From Paramyrothecium sp. XJ0827 (taxonomy: Eukaryota; Ascomycota; Sordariomycetes; Hypocreales; Stachybotryaceae), in assembly GCA_020881915.1 (NCBI GenBank), contig JAJFPB010000007.1, positions 3,844,001 through 3,908,000 on the forward strand: a DNA stretch of 64,000 bases. The letters run 5' to 3'. A program made the translations under genes and the position numbers. How positions within the stretch are numbered: position 1 is the first letter of the stretch; each line of letters starts with the position of its first letter. The notes beneath the pieces are model-generated. The model searched no databases. It had not been told where the DNA came from and was given only the letters and a program-made list of their open reading frames with translations. Positions 23,658-35,992 of this stretch are shown here, piece by piece.

Positions 23658-25014
23658 CAAAACATAATTAGCAAAAGAAATGCAATCTGCCTCTATGCAC
23701 TTCACGATGGCCAAACTTAATACAATTTTGGCTGCTGAAGCGTCAATAGGGCGCAGATTTGTCCAATGAGAGCAGTTAACACTTGATAGCTATTTTAAGA
23801 CCACCACAACTAGAACATGGCATATCAAGTGAAAGAAGACTGGGTTGGCCTCGTTGGCCTTGTTGGACGTGTAAGTGGTTACACTGACAAGAAGAACTTC
23901 GACGACATAGACGCTCATTGTATAGTTTAAAGTACCTCCATCTTCCTGTGGTAACAGCTTGCAAGCTCCAATACTTCTGTGACAACATTATACATTCGGC
24001 CAGAGCCTTGCCATCCTTAGTCATACAGACCTAATCCCTACGACACCAGCTGCCCAAGGGCTGTCCCGGCTTTTGACTACAACCAGCAGTGGTAATCATG
24101 GGGGCAGCGGCGCCTAATCCTCGGCGAAACGGGATGTCACGGGGATGCAGTAGAATTATCGCAATAAGTATGTAGGCACCAGCTTTCTCGAGGTCTTCAT
24201 AGATAGCCACACGGTCCAACAAGCAGTAGGATGGTTGCTGGGGCCTCTAGCAATGGCACAGCCTGAGTAGCGTTTGTCTGTGGTGAGTGAAGATTCCTGG
24301 TGATCGTTTAAATTGAAGCGTTTTAGGCGAGGTGGCCGTGCATCATGGCAAACTGGACACCAATACAGGGAAGTCTGCAGAGGCTATTCCGTAACAAGCA
24401 AAGGGTCTTACAACCCCTAGGTTGCACTCTTGCAACCGCTGAAGGAACAGCTATCAGGCTACACGCAGGGAGGTCACAGGTCTTATCCAAGTTAGTGATT
24501 CTCGTCGTAGCTCTTGCAATTGTTTTATTTGTTGTTTGTGTTGCTGTTGTGGCAGCTTAGATTCAGGGATTATTCTTGCGTTGGACTCGATGGCTATTAC
24601 CCAACCTTTAATGTAATGTATGATATTTTTGTTATCGAAGGCAGGCTGGTGATAGCTACCACGTTGACATCCTCACAAAGCCAGTCACTATATCATTTCC
24701 ACTAAATTACATCTGGACAGCACTATACGCAATCGATGAGACCTTGAAACAAGTACAGGAAGTCGTGTTCGTATAAGTTTTGCTTACCGTGTACTTCACG
24801 GACTTCCACCAATCACCACGCCAGACAAGGACGACAGGGGTTCGTTCGTATCGTACCAGAAGGGGTTGCAATAAACCGGTTTATCTTCAACGTGGGGGCG
24901 GCTGAGCCGCATTCTGTCGCATGGATGCCTGGCTTTAGTCCATCCCCCTCTTCCATCTCGCCTTCTCCTGTCCAAACATCACACCGCTATCATCAGATCA
25001 TCAGAATCAACATC
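23658..25014. other. Intergenic region
   Basis: Normal composition. Open frames of 60-80 codons on both strands have no protein signal, and no repeats or RNA genes were recognised. Confidence 0.5.
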
Positions 25015-26121
25015 ATGGCGCGGCTCAAATGGCCCGCAGTCGCCGCGGCTGTGAGTTTGGGCTTTTGTGCAAGCACAGGCCTCGCTCAATCCAACGTTCA
25101 ACAGCCACTCACGAACCACAACAACATTGGACCCGAGGATGCTGCGAGGCCCGGAAAGATTATTATTTACAACGAGGACGAAAAGGTCCATGACTCGCGC
25201 TATTACCAAGGTCGACGATTAGAATCGCGACTCGATGTGCCCCCCAACGTCTGCGTGTCGGGTAACTTTACTCTCGATTACAACGTCCTCCTCACCGCTT
25301 CAGCCACCTGCGCAGACGAAACCCTCTCATACGTCGCCATATATCTCAGCGCCGATTGCACCGGGCAGTACGCGCATCCGACCTGGCATGACGGCAGCGC
25401 GAGACGACTAGGTCATACACTTGGCCCAGCTGTCTGGGGACGCGATAGCAATGTCACATTTCTAGAGAACCAATGGTCCATGGCTTTCCAGTGCGGATAC
25501 AAGGCTATGGGTCGAAGACCTCAACCTGTTGAAAACTTCGTACCCGTGGATACCATGAAAGTATCTATTCCGCAGCCAAAGCCGAAGCCGAAGCCAAAAC
25601 CAAAACCGCGAGCCCCTGCGGCGTCTGTCTCCGATTCAGCCTGCTTCATCGATGAGCTTGGATCAGCCGGGTTTCCTCGGTTCCTCTTCCAGAAACCAAA
25701 CGCCGATGTGTGCGTCAACGTCGCCGCCAAGCATAAAGTCACAATCTACAGAAATGCTCTCTGCGAGAACGGGACCGAGGCCCTCTTTGCGCGTTACAAT
25801 GGCCGAGGGTGCCGCGGCAACCCGGCTGTCACCCAAGATGTGACCCAAAACATGATGGGCGCCCACTCCGATAACAAATGCATTGATATGGGTGGCGAGG
25901 GACCTAGCAGCTATGCTTTCTTATGTACCGGTGAACTGAGGACGGAGAAGATTGTCAATGACCTGTTTAGCGAGGACGGCGGCACTCGGTTGCATTACTC
26001 CAATGCCCCATCCCAGGTCAACCAGAAAAAGTCACTCGCTAGCACCCAGAGGATCCTTGGGGATCTTGGTATGCTGCTTCCTGTGCTTGGGTTGGTTGTG
26101 GGCTACTTCACGCTCAGCTGA
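25015..26121 (+). CDS. Secreted, probably GPI-anchored Cys-rich surface protein
   Basis: The open frame extends 5' to a GTG at 24892, but the ATG at 25015 begins a textbook signal peptide (MARLKWPAVAAAVSLGF, cleavage near GLAQ), so it is taken as the start, giving 368 residues. The mature protein has two halves, each with a similar Cys spacing (VCVSGNF...ATCADET...ADCTGQ and VCVNVAA...ALCENGT...RGCRGN), separated by a Lys-Pro repeat linker (KPKPKPKPKP) near residue 190. The C-terminus is a hydrophobic tail (LGMLLPVLGLVVGYFTLS) after a small-residue region, as in GPI-attachment signals. Several N-x-S/T sites are present. It probably sits on the outer plasma membrane or cell wall. I do not recognise a named family, and the duplication is inferred from Cys spacing only. 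Confidence 0.8.
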   Translation: MARLKWPAVAAAVSLGFCASTGLAQSNVQQPLTNHNNIGPEDAARPGKIIIYNEDEKVHDSRYYQGRRLESRLDVPPNVCVSGNFTLDYNVLLTASATCADETLSYVAIYLSADCTGQYAHPTWHDGSARRLGHTLGPAVWGRDSNVTFLENQWSMAFQCGYKAMGRRPQPVENFVPVDTMKVSIPQPKPKPKPKPKPRAPAASVSDSACFIDELGSAGFPRFLFQKPNADVCVNVAAKHKVTIYRNALCENGTEALFARYNGRGCRGNPAVTQDVTQNMMGAHSDNKCIDMGGEGPSSYAFLCTGELRTEKIVNDLFSEDGGTRLHYSNAPSQVNQKKSLASTQRILGDLGMLLPVLGLVVGYFTLS

Positions 26122-28441
26122 TGACTCGAAAATTGGAACTATGGCACAAGTGTTGGGTTATCGGCCTAGATGACACATCGCTTTTCTTTCGTCTTGCAGG
26201 TAGTAATGAAGAACATGAACTAGTCCCATGACATTAGCAGAAATGTTTACATTAGTTTTTAATTTCGGCTTCCCTGTGCTCAGATTACGTTAAATGTGGC
26301 AATGCCTTAGAAGTGGCTAACCGTGGTGTTCTGCCTGTTTGCTTCCAGAACGCATACTAAAAGATCCTATAGATGCCATCGTGGTTCTTAGAGTGTGTTT
26401 TGTACATTCATGGTACTATTCCATCGTTCCATTAAGCTCACCAAGATCTTACAGCTACCTTGTCGTCCAAATTTGTCGCTACTATGCCCAGAGCCAATGA
26501 CGATGCGAACACTGACGCTGTCCTTCGCTGTATTGACTACACTCCTTGAACAAGCTTTCCCAGCCCGTCTACACTGGGTTTGTCAGTTAACTGGCAATGA
26601 CTACCTGTTGGCGTAAGCATATCCCCAGGGACGGTGCGGTTGGCTTACTCAAATCTGAGACTGAGGAGTACGTCCTATAGCTAATCTCGAAGACATTGGC
26701 TCTAGCTCTATGAGTGGCAAAGTCGATTCATTAATAGTCTTGACTTTAGGGCTGTTGATTTTGAGCTCATCCCAGTCCTCATCTAACTGACAACTATGAG
26801 AAAATGTGCCCTAGGTACTCGCTGCGAGTAATATGATTGTAGCTTGTAGGCGAGGTTTCAACCGGAGGCACCTATACATCTATGGTGGAGCATATATACT
26901 CTTTCTAGTTAGGGTGGCATCATGGCAACTATTGTAGAGAAGATAGGCACTTATTCAACTAAATGTAAGGCTACCGGTATACACTTCTGTCACACTAGCC
27001 AGATGACTATCCTGATAGGCACTACAGAGAGGGTGGAGATCAAAAGCAGAGGCAGAGACAAGGGCCATGTGGTGAGTCTTCAAGCATGGTGGTCAAGAGA
27101 GAATAGCAGCGTCCGTCTTACAGCAAGTATCGGCCGCAATCGCTCACAGACCGCGATGGGAGATTTTTTTAGTTCAATGCCACCGCTATCAAGGAAGAGG
27201 TTGAGGATTAGTGAAGCCACTGTGGGCTGGGGCACCTACTTGAGACAAAGCCAAAGTCAAGGTCGAGGCGGCAGCGTTACTTCAATGCTGGCGGCCACAG
27301 CGCCAGCATCGACTACAGCGCAATTAGCTATAATATCTACAGGATCAATATCACTGGCGCTTAGCATAATGCAGTCAAACACGCGCCTTGACGTGTTTCT
27401 TTCTATGTACAGATTCCCTTCCTATACAAGTTCAGCGATAAGCAGATGCCCACCCCTCCATTGGCGACTCACCTCTGAGCAAAAGTTTTGAGCTCTTATG
27501 GTAATGGGAGGGTTCCAGACTGGAACTTCGCCCCCATCGGTACAACCTCGTATTCAAGCTGGGCAGCTATGCACATGTAATGGTGTGCTCTTGTTACATT
27601 GCACTATCACGCATAAAACCAATCCTATCATTGGATGAATCGGCGCTGATAAAACAGTGAAGCGGGGAGTCGGTGTGTGCTGGAGGGGTCTTTATCCACT
27701 GAGATGATAGCAAAGGTATCAATACATACTCATTTTGTATCTTTCGAGAAGGCTTCAAGTCTCAACACTTCCTGGTCCCACCACTGCTCCAACTTGACAA
27801 ACGCAACACGACTCTGCCGCAGCTGGCCTCGCTGTGGAATACGAAGGCTGATGAAATACTGACGCCTCTGGCTGAAGACAGTTTGTACTGTATATGGCAC
27901 ACGACGGGTACAAACGTGCTCTGGTTCGCCCTGGTACATACAAGACACTGTCTAAGTGCATACGAAGGTGTTTTAGGACAGAGAATTACGAGTCTGAATA
28001 CGGGAGGCCAAACATGTTCGCTGCCTACGCTCCGGTTTGTCCAAAAAGTGGCTGAATATGCCTTGGACGATACCTCTCTTTCCACTTGAGAATAGGTATA
28101 AATCATCTGTCCATTACTTTTCTTTACAGATTGCGTAAGTCTAAGTAGCTAAGACGTTACCGGCTCTTAAAGACTCAATTCTTTTGTACCTGAGTGAAAA
28201 TTGACCTTCCGTTATCGTAAATGCAAAAAGAGTGTGGCTGACATCTAAGCCTTGAAACGGAATCAGGCTAAAAGAGACAAACGAAAATGATACCTGCCAG
28301 TTTGAAGGTTCGACACTTCCACTTCTGGCTTACTTACTGACTATAAAATACTTGTGTGAGCCATAGTTCTATCCAGATTTTGTGTACTCAAATTCACATT
28401 CACAATAGCCCCTCAAAGCATAACTTCCCTCGTCGATAAAA
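26122..28441. other. Long intergenic region
   Basis: 2.3 kb of normal-composition DNA. An ATG frame at 26922-27491 (189 codons) is Ser/Thr/Arg-rich with no recognisable domain or splice context and is probably chance. No transposon ends, tRNA or repeats were recognised. Confidence 0.45.
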
Positions 28442-30797
28442 ATGGATGTCACCTCCACCGCCTATCCAGTATATCTGGGATTCTGGACCAATTGGTCACA
28501 CGGCAGAATCTTTGGCAGCACTCTAACATTGAAGCGATCAGACGGTACTCTTCTTGTTGCCTTCATTGCTTTCTTTATTACAGTTGCCGGCAACCAATTG
28601 TGGGGAATCCTGGCTTTTATCCTCCACAGATTCCTTTCGAGTCTTGAATCACAGGACATTCTGTACCAGCAGCGGCAGATCATTCTACGGAACTCGAACA
28701 ATCCGATACAAGCACTTTTCATATTTTCCAAAAGCTGATAGCATGGAAGAGCTCGAACGCGGAGGTTCGACCCACAATGCGGCTACTGCCTCTCACATTT
28801 GGGATTTTATCCGTCGCCCTCATTTTGACGGCAGCCTCTGGCCTTTCTTCCCGTATCGCCAACGGAAATGAAGTTCTTATCAACAGTCCAAGATGTGGGA
28901 GAATAGACTGGTCCTCCATCATAGCCAACACAACCGTACAAACTAAGTTCCTACAGCCTTATTTGGCACGCCTTACTGAACAGTCAGCAGACTATTCCCA
29001 ACGCTGCTACGAGTCATCGTCCAGCTCAAATGACTGTGGCACATTCATACGTCCAAACTTACCTGTGACAGTTACAACCAACGCCAGCTGTCCCTTTGAG
29101 GACTCTATATGCGCAACCCACGAGAACTTGATTTTGGATTCTGGCTACATGGACAGTGAATCAGACCTGGGGTTGAACTGGCCCCAGAACCTGCGATTCC
29201 AGCTCCGATACAAAGTTGCAATGCGCGCCATTAGTCACTGAAGGATACAAATCCGAGTGGACCTACCGCAATACAACTTATATGCGTTACCATTATGGAA
29301 CCGGAGATTCGATCTGCAATTGTACTGCATCAGTTAATACAGACGTCCTAAACATTCGTAAACCCCCAACTGAAATTGGGCTTACACCATACTCAGATTA
29401 CGCTTTAGAGTCAGATATTCGCGATCTGAAATTAAAGGACTTTCTAATCTTGTTGCTAGGAGTACGTACGCTCAATTTTCTAATGGGTCATATCAAGAGA
29501 AATACTCTTTGTTCAAACCCATATCGGAGCTAAGCGGTCACAATGGAGACTTGAAAATAATATTTCTATATGCCAATGAGGTCAATTTCCTTGACCCATC
29601 GCCGGATCCTTGGTATAAAGCAACGACTAATTCAAGTATAATAATGACTAATTCGGGTAATGGAGGCGTTGGTGAGATCTTGCATACTTATGCAGCAGAT
29701 GAGCCTGCATGGCCTATGGGATGCGTCTCACAATATGAGACATGCCAAAGCGATATCTGCACAGGTTTGCAGCCCTTTGCGGATCTCAGGATGAAGATAA
29801 GCAATGATCTTGGTATTAATTCTACCTTCCTGGGCCGCACATTTTACTGGACCTACATGCTACCCGTTGCAGATATCGTCAACATACTAGGGAGGACAGC
29901 CCTCGCCTCGAGATACTCATTTCGAGGCAGAGTTCAAACGGGCATTACTTCTGATTCCTGGAAAAGAGATGTTATCCATTGGTTTTCTACTGCCTTGGCA
30001 TCTCTTCAAATTCGGCTAGCAGAGATTTCTACAGGGCCGGTAGTCGACAATATTCCAGAATTGGGAAATTTCATAATAAGACCGACGGAAGCTGACTATA
30101 GCCAGTATTGTTATAGCCAGGTAAATATGAGATTCTCCAGCTGCGTAAGGTATTTTTCACTACTAATGGCGGTCAGAAATTTCGGAATTCAGCATACATC
30201 TCATTTAATGTTTTCAGCCTCTTCTCCGTACTGATTAGTGGTACTCTAATCATCATTGTTGCGACTGGACTTGAAACCATGTCGTTATGGGTCGAAAAGC
30301 GATTCCATATCTTCGATAAGCACGCTAATACGGAGTGGCGAGCGGGTTATGCTCTGCATTTACATCGCATGGCCCATCAAAGATCAAGTGCTGTGAATTG
30401 GGATCGTGGCTTGTTTGACGTTCCAATAGCGCTGGGCAATAACACCATTGCCATGTTCGGAGAGGTAAACGGGAACAGTTTGCCACAGCTTCTGGAGCCT
30501 AAAAAGCCTAGCAAGGTTTTGTCGCAGCCCAGTCCCGCAATGGAAGAGGAAATAACAGCTACGGATGGCCCGAGCTCCAAAGCTTGTCAGCTTAATCCAA
30601 AAACATGCAGCACAGGCGATACGAATGGGATTGAGAGATTGAGCAATGGAATGGAGAACCCTAGTGATGCCCATGCTACGGAGATGGAGCGGTCTATTCA
30701 GAGAGCCACCTGGCCTAACTATGAACGACATGGGCAATACACAGCCGCTTTGATATTTGGACAGAGACGAAAGGGAGGAAGTGATAGTACTCTCTAG
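28442..30797 (+). pseudogene. Fungal multi-pass membrane protein gene broken by several frame changes
   Basis: Five consecutive plus-strand frames read as one protein. They are: MDVTSTAYPVYLGFWTNWS with a hydrophobic segment (28442 to about 28700); QKLIAWKSSN then a second hydrophobic segment LPLTFGILSVALILTAA and an extracellular Cys-containing region (to about 29210); LQCAPLVTEGYKS... (to about 29440); AQFSNGSYQEKYS...FKPISELSG... (to about 30140); and a last hydrophobic segment LFSVLISGTLIIIVATG followed by a hydrophilic tail ending at 30797. The frame changes near 28700, 29210 and 29440 have no GT-AG signal of normal length. The one near 30120-30165 has GTAAAT but only a very short distance to an AG. 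The order of segments fits an uncharacterised fungal family with about four to five membrane spans that I remember without a functional name. Real decay is favoured over sequencing error because there are several lesions. Confidence 0.6.
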
Positions 30798-31626
30798 ATT
30801 AGGGCAAAAGAAAAATATTCCACGTGCTCATCTGACAATCTCTTCCTTGAGGGTTGATCCCATCGGACTGGTGCATTTTCTGTCTTAGAAGCTATGTTGA
30901 CACGAAAATTGGAGTAAGTAATGGACTTTGTGTCGGGGCAGTAGTCCAGTCCATGGAGTGTACTAACCTCTCTAACTGGCTATGTGTTGCGAGAAAGGGC
31001 AGGACAAGTACGATCTCAAGAACAACGATCCGGTGCTCCAGATTCGTGAAGGCAGCCAAGGCCCAATGGATTCTGAGATTGCCATTGCGCTGAGCATTTC
31101 AGGACTTAATATGGTCTGAAGAGGGTAGAACACTGAAAAAGTACTTGAGACGCTCAACGAAGCCTTGATATCGATCTCCCCAAACCACATAAGATCAAGA
31201 AGACGTTCATCCGCCCCCGCTATTTCGATCTGAGGTTTGCTCACCAGGCTCTAGGAAAACTGATACATGCTGAAGAAGTTGTCAACGAGGCTAGTGATCG
31301 GTGAGGGATTGGTTTGGCGAAAACCCGAGATACTTTATAATGTGCAAAGTTACCCCTCAGACCGGCTCTTCGTTGATCATTAGATCATATTGCACTTACG
31401 CCAACTTTGCGCTCCACCCACAGGATTACACAGAAGCATATGATATGGCCATAAGTTCACACTAGGTTATTAAAATGTCCGGCACTATGACGGCATGGCT
31501 CAAATTTTCGCTGTATCACATAGGCATCGCAAGACTACATCAAGGGAAATCCTCGAAGCCATGCACGTGCTCAGGCAACACTGATCTTTATTCGCCAGCC
31601 CGAATATCCTATGAGTACTCAAAATA
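30798..31626. other. Intergenic region between convergent genes
   Basis: No supported gene. The left neighbour ends on the plus strand and the right neighbour ends on the minus strand, so this should hold two 3' ends. Confidence 0.5.
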
Positions 31627-32856
31627 CTATGATGTAGGCCACCTTACGTCGCAAGTCACTTGTCCTTCGTCAAGTGCTCGCTTATAATCTTCTGGAAGGA
31701 GGTCATGGAGCTTGTCGAATGATTCCATTGCAGTCGTCCCCCACTGTTGGAACTCCGCTCCGTCCTTACCGCATTGCACGAACATCGCCGCCAATTCCAG
31801 CGCTTGAGTCTCACCATCCACCTGATTTCTTCCCTCCGCAGGCTCAGGCTGAAGTTGGTTTTTAGTCGCCCCGAGTGCTGCAGCTAAGGCATCCAAAATA
31901 GACCTGATGACAATCACCGACATTCTAGAGAACTCGTATGCAGCCATGGCAATCCAAGGTTGCATAAACAGCCCAGGTGGCCATAATTTGAGCAGAATTC
32001 TGCCGCCCAGAGATAGGACAATCCCATATGACCGTGGGTATTGCTTTCGCATTATATCGCGGTTAAGTCGCTTCAGTAGAGATAGGTGCTGCTCCCCAGA
32101 ACGCTCATGGCATTCATACTTCCATGCTTCAGCATCATGAGTCAAGTACTGTAGAAGGTCGAAAGGGCTCCGCCGTGGCACCTTGGTATCATCTAAGTCC
32201 CGACCCAGTTCGATGAAACATATAGTCACCTTATTGTATGTCTCTGAACCCACTTCGACTTGCTCCGTCTTCTCATCTGGGGTTTCTGTGGTGAAGTGGA
32301 CCAAGGCTGGGCCTCGAATCAACCACCTAGTGCAGAGACCAGATTGGCGGCACGATACGTGGTGGAAACTCGCGCCATTTGCTGCTGGGGAAACAGCATT
32401 TTTATACATAAGCTCGGCGAATGCCATGTCCCATGTCTCGGAGCCATGCGAATGACCCGAAAGATAAACCCAGTGATGCCAAGCTGTTTCCGAATGTTGA
32501 GGATCGGCTTTACGATATAAAGAGCCGGCGTGAAGTAGACGTTCGTATCCAACCCGGCCAGTCTGATCTATTGGGAGCAGGTCGAGTCTCTTCCACCAAC
32601 CAATCGGACTCAAGATCTTAGGGACGTTGTATGGTGGGACCGTGATTTTGCTGACATCGGCAATCACACCATGTATCTCGGCCTCCTTCCCAGTGGGCTC
32701 GCATGGAACGCTCGGGTCATTGAGCCACTGCACTGTCACCGAATAGTCGAAAAAGCCATGGAAGAACCCAACCGTTAGTTGGAGTAGGCTGACTGGTAGT
32801 TTTGCAAGCCAAAACCACATCCAAATCTGACGAATACTGGGAAGCCTGGCAAACAT
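31627..32856 (-). CDS. Uncharacterised membrane-associated protein
   Basis: A single open frame of 409 codons from the ATG at 32856. The N-terminus has a hydrophobic Trp-rich segment (residues about 11-35, WMWFWLAKLPVSLLQLTVGFF) that could be a signal anchor. A second moderately hydrophobic stretch lies near residues 290-335 (LKLWPPGLFMQPWIAMAAY...SVIVIRSILDALAAAL). The centre is soluble-like, with a His/Trp-rich part (ETAWHHWVYLSGHSHGSETWD) and several Cys. I do not recognise a family or catalytic motif. The long uninterrupted frame and normal codon use support a real gene. An upstream exon cannot be excluded. Confidence 0.6.
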   Translation of the reverse strand: MFARLPSIRQIWMWFWLAKLPVSLLQLTVGFFHGFFDYSVTVQWLNDPSVPCEPTGKEAEIHGVIADVSKITVPPYNVPKILSPIGWWKRLDLLPIDQTGRVGYERLLHAGSLYRKADPQHSETAWHHWVYLSGHSHGSETWDMAFAELMYKNAVSPAANGASFHHVSCRQSGLCTRWLIRGPALVHFTTETPDEKTEQVEVGSETYNKVTICFIELGRDLDDTKVPRRSPFDLLQYLTHDAEAWKYECHERSGEQHLSLLKRLNRDIMRKQYPRSYGIVLSLGGRILLKLWPPGLFMQPWIAMAAYEFSRMSVIVIRSILDALAAALGATKNQLQPEPAEGRNQVDGETQALELAAMFVQCGKDGAEFQQWGTTAMESFDKLHDLLPEDYKRALDEGQVTCDVRWPTS

Positions 32857-34139
32857 GGCGTGTCTTTGTCTCGATTTGAAGTTAAAGTTGGTTGTGTAAG
32901 TAGAAGCGAGTCCAACATGTCACGAACTACCCCTTTTCCGTGATTAAATTCGAGCTAACATTTTTTCAGGCAGCAATCCTTGGCAACTGTGGATCCCGGA
33001 ATCTCCATGGCCTGTTGCTTAGTGCATTCAAAGATTCTGTAATGGAAGGAAACACGACGGAAAATTAGCCACCAGTATCACATTGGTTGAAAGATGCGGG
33101 TTAAACGATTGCGCACCTCAAATGATTGGGCCAATGAACCTCAATGCCCATCTATTGGAACCGACTTTGGTGGCATCGCTGGCAGCACACTAAAAGGCCT
33201 GCACATGGGGGAAGTTCGGCTTGGATGAAGTAGTCACCTCAAAAACGTTGGTCGTTAATTTGTCTGAGCTTCTCGGTGATTGGAGATGATCACGGGATTA
33301 AACACCCCAACAGTACCCATTAATAGTTCATAGGGCTGAGGGTCCTGCATTTAAGCGTCTAAATGCCAATGAAATTACCGGTACTAGTAATTTACCCCAA
33401 CTTTGAGACGAAGAACTTGGCATAATGGTAAATGGTGGCAGAGAGGTAGGGGAGGGGAGGCGGAAGATGCTCTTCCGCGCGATCTGGCACATTAAACAAA
33501 AAAGGAAAACCGGTCCACTTGTATCTCATGCACCTGCAGACTGCCTTTTTACCTCCGTTTACGAAGAAATGGCCATAGAAGGATCACGGTGTTTTCTGAC
33601 TATTCGTAGATCAGCGAAAAATGACGAACCCTGCAGTATTAGAGGTTGCTAGGGTGAAAATGCGAAAGCACGACCGAGTATGACTGCAAACCTTGCAACA
33701 AGTGTCTGAGCATGCATACCTGTTGTGCCTGCATCACGATATAACTACTCAATCTGGGTAAAGTAGGCCGCGAGGACTCCACAACGTGGCTCGCATTCGC
33801 ACCGATACCATATTCCACCAATGGATTCTTTCAAGTCCACCCACCTTTGGACTGGCAGCCGTCAATAGTCTGGGCAAAGTGAGGTGTTACCCCGGAATAA
33901 GTCTGTCATTCTCGGCCTCAGTTAATGCCGTTGACAATGCCTTGTCAATTGCCCACGTTACCTAGCACACTCGGGTCATCTATCCGCATCGAGTACTTGC
34001 ATGTCGCTCCGTCAACCATCTCTAGCAGAGTACTCCAAGCCTATTTACTACGCATCTCCACATCTCAGTCTGAGTAAGGAAGCACTTATGTATCCCGAAT
34101 ATTTTTGATTCCACCTCTACTGCTCAGGCACTCTTCAAC
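32857..34139. other. Divergent intergenic region
   Basis: Lies between the start of the minus-strand unknown gene and the start of the pectate lyase, so it should carry both promoters. No gene supported. I did not identify a convincing TATA box. Confidence 0.45.
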
Positions 34140-35992
34140 ATGAAAATCTCGAACCTCCACGTCTTCGCTACGGGTGCAGTACTTGCACAAGGTGTGTCAG
34201 CTCAGTCTTGCAGCAGTCTTTGGTATGCATCCTGGCGCAAATTCATGTCACTATTGCTGACGAGACTCTCCAGGGGCCAATGCGGTGGATCGGGTTGGAC
34301 CGGGCCAACATGCTGTGCTTCCGGTAGCGTTTGCGTTTTTTCGAATGAGTGGTATTCTCAGTGTCTGGAAGGATCAGTAAGAAGACGTCTGATCATTGTG
34401 TGAACCGATTTTGCTAAATCCACCCAAGGCTCCTCCAGTATCTTCTGGCACGACCGTCCAGCCCACGACTACAACACCACCTCCTACCCCCCCTTCTACA
34501 ACGCAACCTCCCAATCCCCCTACGACGACAGAGCCTCCCAACCCCCCGGTTGGAAAAGTATCAGCTTTTCCAGGCGCAGAAGGGCTCGGACGCAACGCGA
34601 TTGGTGGCCGAAATGGTCAAGTTTACAAAGTCACCAACCTGAAGTGAGTGGACTGGATCTAGGTTCCACCATTTCGTGTCATGTAACGTTTCCTGACAAT
34701 TTGTAGTGATTCTGGAGCAGGCTCTCTCCGCGACGCCGTTTCAAAATCGAATCGCATTGTCATATTCACAGTTGGAGGCGTGATTAATATCAGCTCTCGT
34801 ATTGTAGTATCCAGTAACACCTACATAGCAGGCCAGACTGCACCCGGTGATGTGAGCCTCGAGTTCCTAGCTTCCACGGCAGCTAACCTTGAAACCAGGG
34901 AATCACGGTCTATGGCAATGGTTTTTCGTGGTCTAATGCCCACAACAGCATTACGAGATATCTCCGCATTCGCATGGGCAAGGGTGGCGATTCTGGAAAA
35001 GATGCCATCACCATTGCAGACGGCGACAACATGATTTTTGACCATGTCAGCGTTTCCTGGGGTCGAGATGAAACGTTCTCCGTTAGTGGTTCCGCAGCCA
35101 ATATTACGGTTCAAGACAGCATTATTGCTCAAGGCCTCGAAACTCATTCATGTGGAGGTTTGATGGAAACAGATGGTGGGATTAGTCTATTCCGGAATTT
35201 GTACATTGACAACCAGACGCGCAATCCCAAGGTCAAGGGTGTAAATGATTTTCAGAACAACGTAAGTCAGCTTTACCACCTCCGGAAACATCTGAGAACT
35301 AATGTCTCTAGGTGGTGTACAACTGGGGAGGAGGTGGTGGATACATTGCCGGTGACAGCGCAGGAGCCAGCTATGCCAACATCATCAATAATTACTTCAT
35401 CTCCGGTCCCAGCACTAGTGTCACCGCGTTCACGCGTGGCAATGCAAACTTTCGTGGCTGTATGTTTTATACCGCACATCAAGACCCGCCTCCAGAAGAC
35501 AGCGGAACTGACATACTTACCTTCTTAGATGTATCTAATAATTTCTATGATTCTGACCGGGATGGATCCCTTGGTGGAAGTGCCCTCTGTGTCTCGACAA
35601 CTTGCTATTCGAACATGGCTATCCAGAGCACGAAATTCGATTACCCCGGCCCTGCCGTCCTTCTTACCCCCCAAGCTGCTGTTGAACATATCATTTCCCA
35701 TGCTGGCAGTTACAAGCCTGTCCGAGATGCTGTTGATACTGCCCTCATCGAGCAGTTGCGCAGTTTCGGCCGCGAGGGCGCTCTGATCAGCAATGAGTCC
35801 AGCATGGGCGGTCCAGGCACAATCCGAGGAGGCACTGCCCCTATTGACTCCGACAACGATGGCATTCCTGATGCCTGGGAGAAGGCCAATGGACTGAACC
35901 CAGATGATGCAAGCGATGCCATGGGTTTATCCTCGAGTGGTTACACTAACCTGGAACTGTACGTAAATTCACTGGTGCCCGAAACGTATTAG
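34140..35992 (+). CDS. Secreted pectate lyase (PL1-like) with N-terminal CBM1
   Basis: Six exons: 34140-34222, 34274-34376, 34429-34643, 34707-34851, 34899-35261 and 35312-35992. All introns are GT-AG (47-63 nt) and give 529 residues in one frame. Order: signal peptide (1 to about 21), a fungal cellulose-binding CBM1 ([17 protein letters not shown], with four conserved Cys and aromatics), a Pro/Thr linker, then a right-handed beta-helix pectate lyase domain ([57 protein letters not shown]). The FDHVSVSW acidic cluster and the RNPKVKG Arg/Lys are where PL1-type enzymes bind calcium and substrate. The C-terminus has [12 protein letters not shown], a dockerin-like or thrombospondin-3-like calcium loop seen in bacterial-type pectate lyases. 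Expected role: cleaving de-esterified pectin outside the cell while anchored to plant cellulose. Confidence 0.92.

Noticed and set aside
24345..24560. 71-codon ORF with a hydrophobic C-terminus
   Set aside because: Short, no homology signal, hydrophobic end can arise by chance in T-rich sequence.
26922..27491. 189-codon plus-strand ORF with ATG
   Set aside because: Low-complexity Ser/Thr/Arg composition, no domain, no signal peptide, no splice or promoter context; likely chance.
28300..28330. 'ggttcga' words resembling a tRNA B box
   Set aside because: No matching A box or cloverleaf could be drawn around these words.
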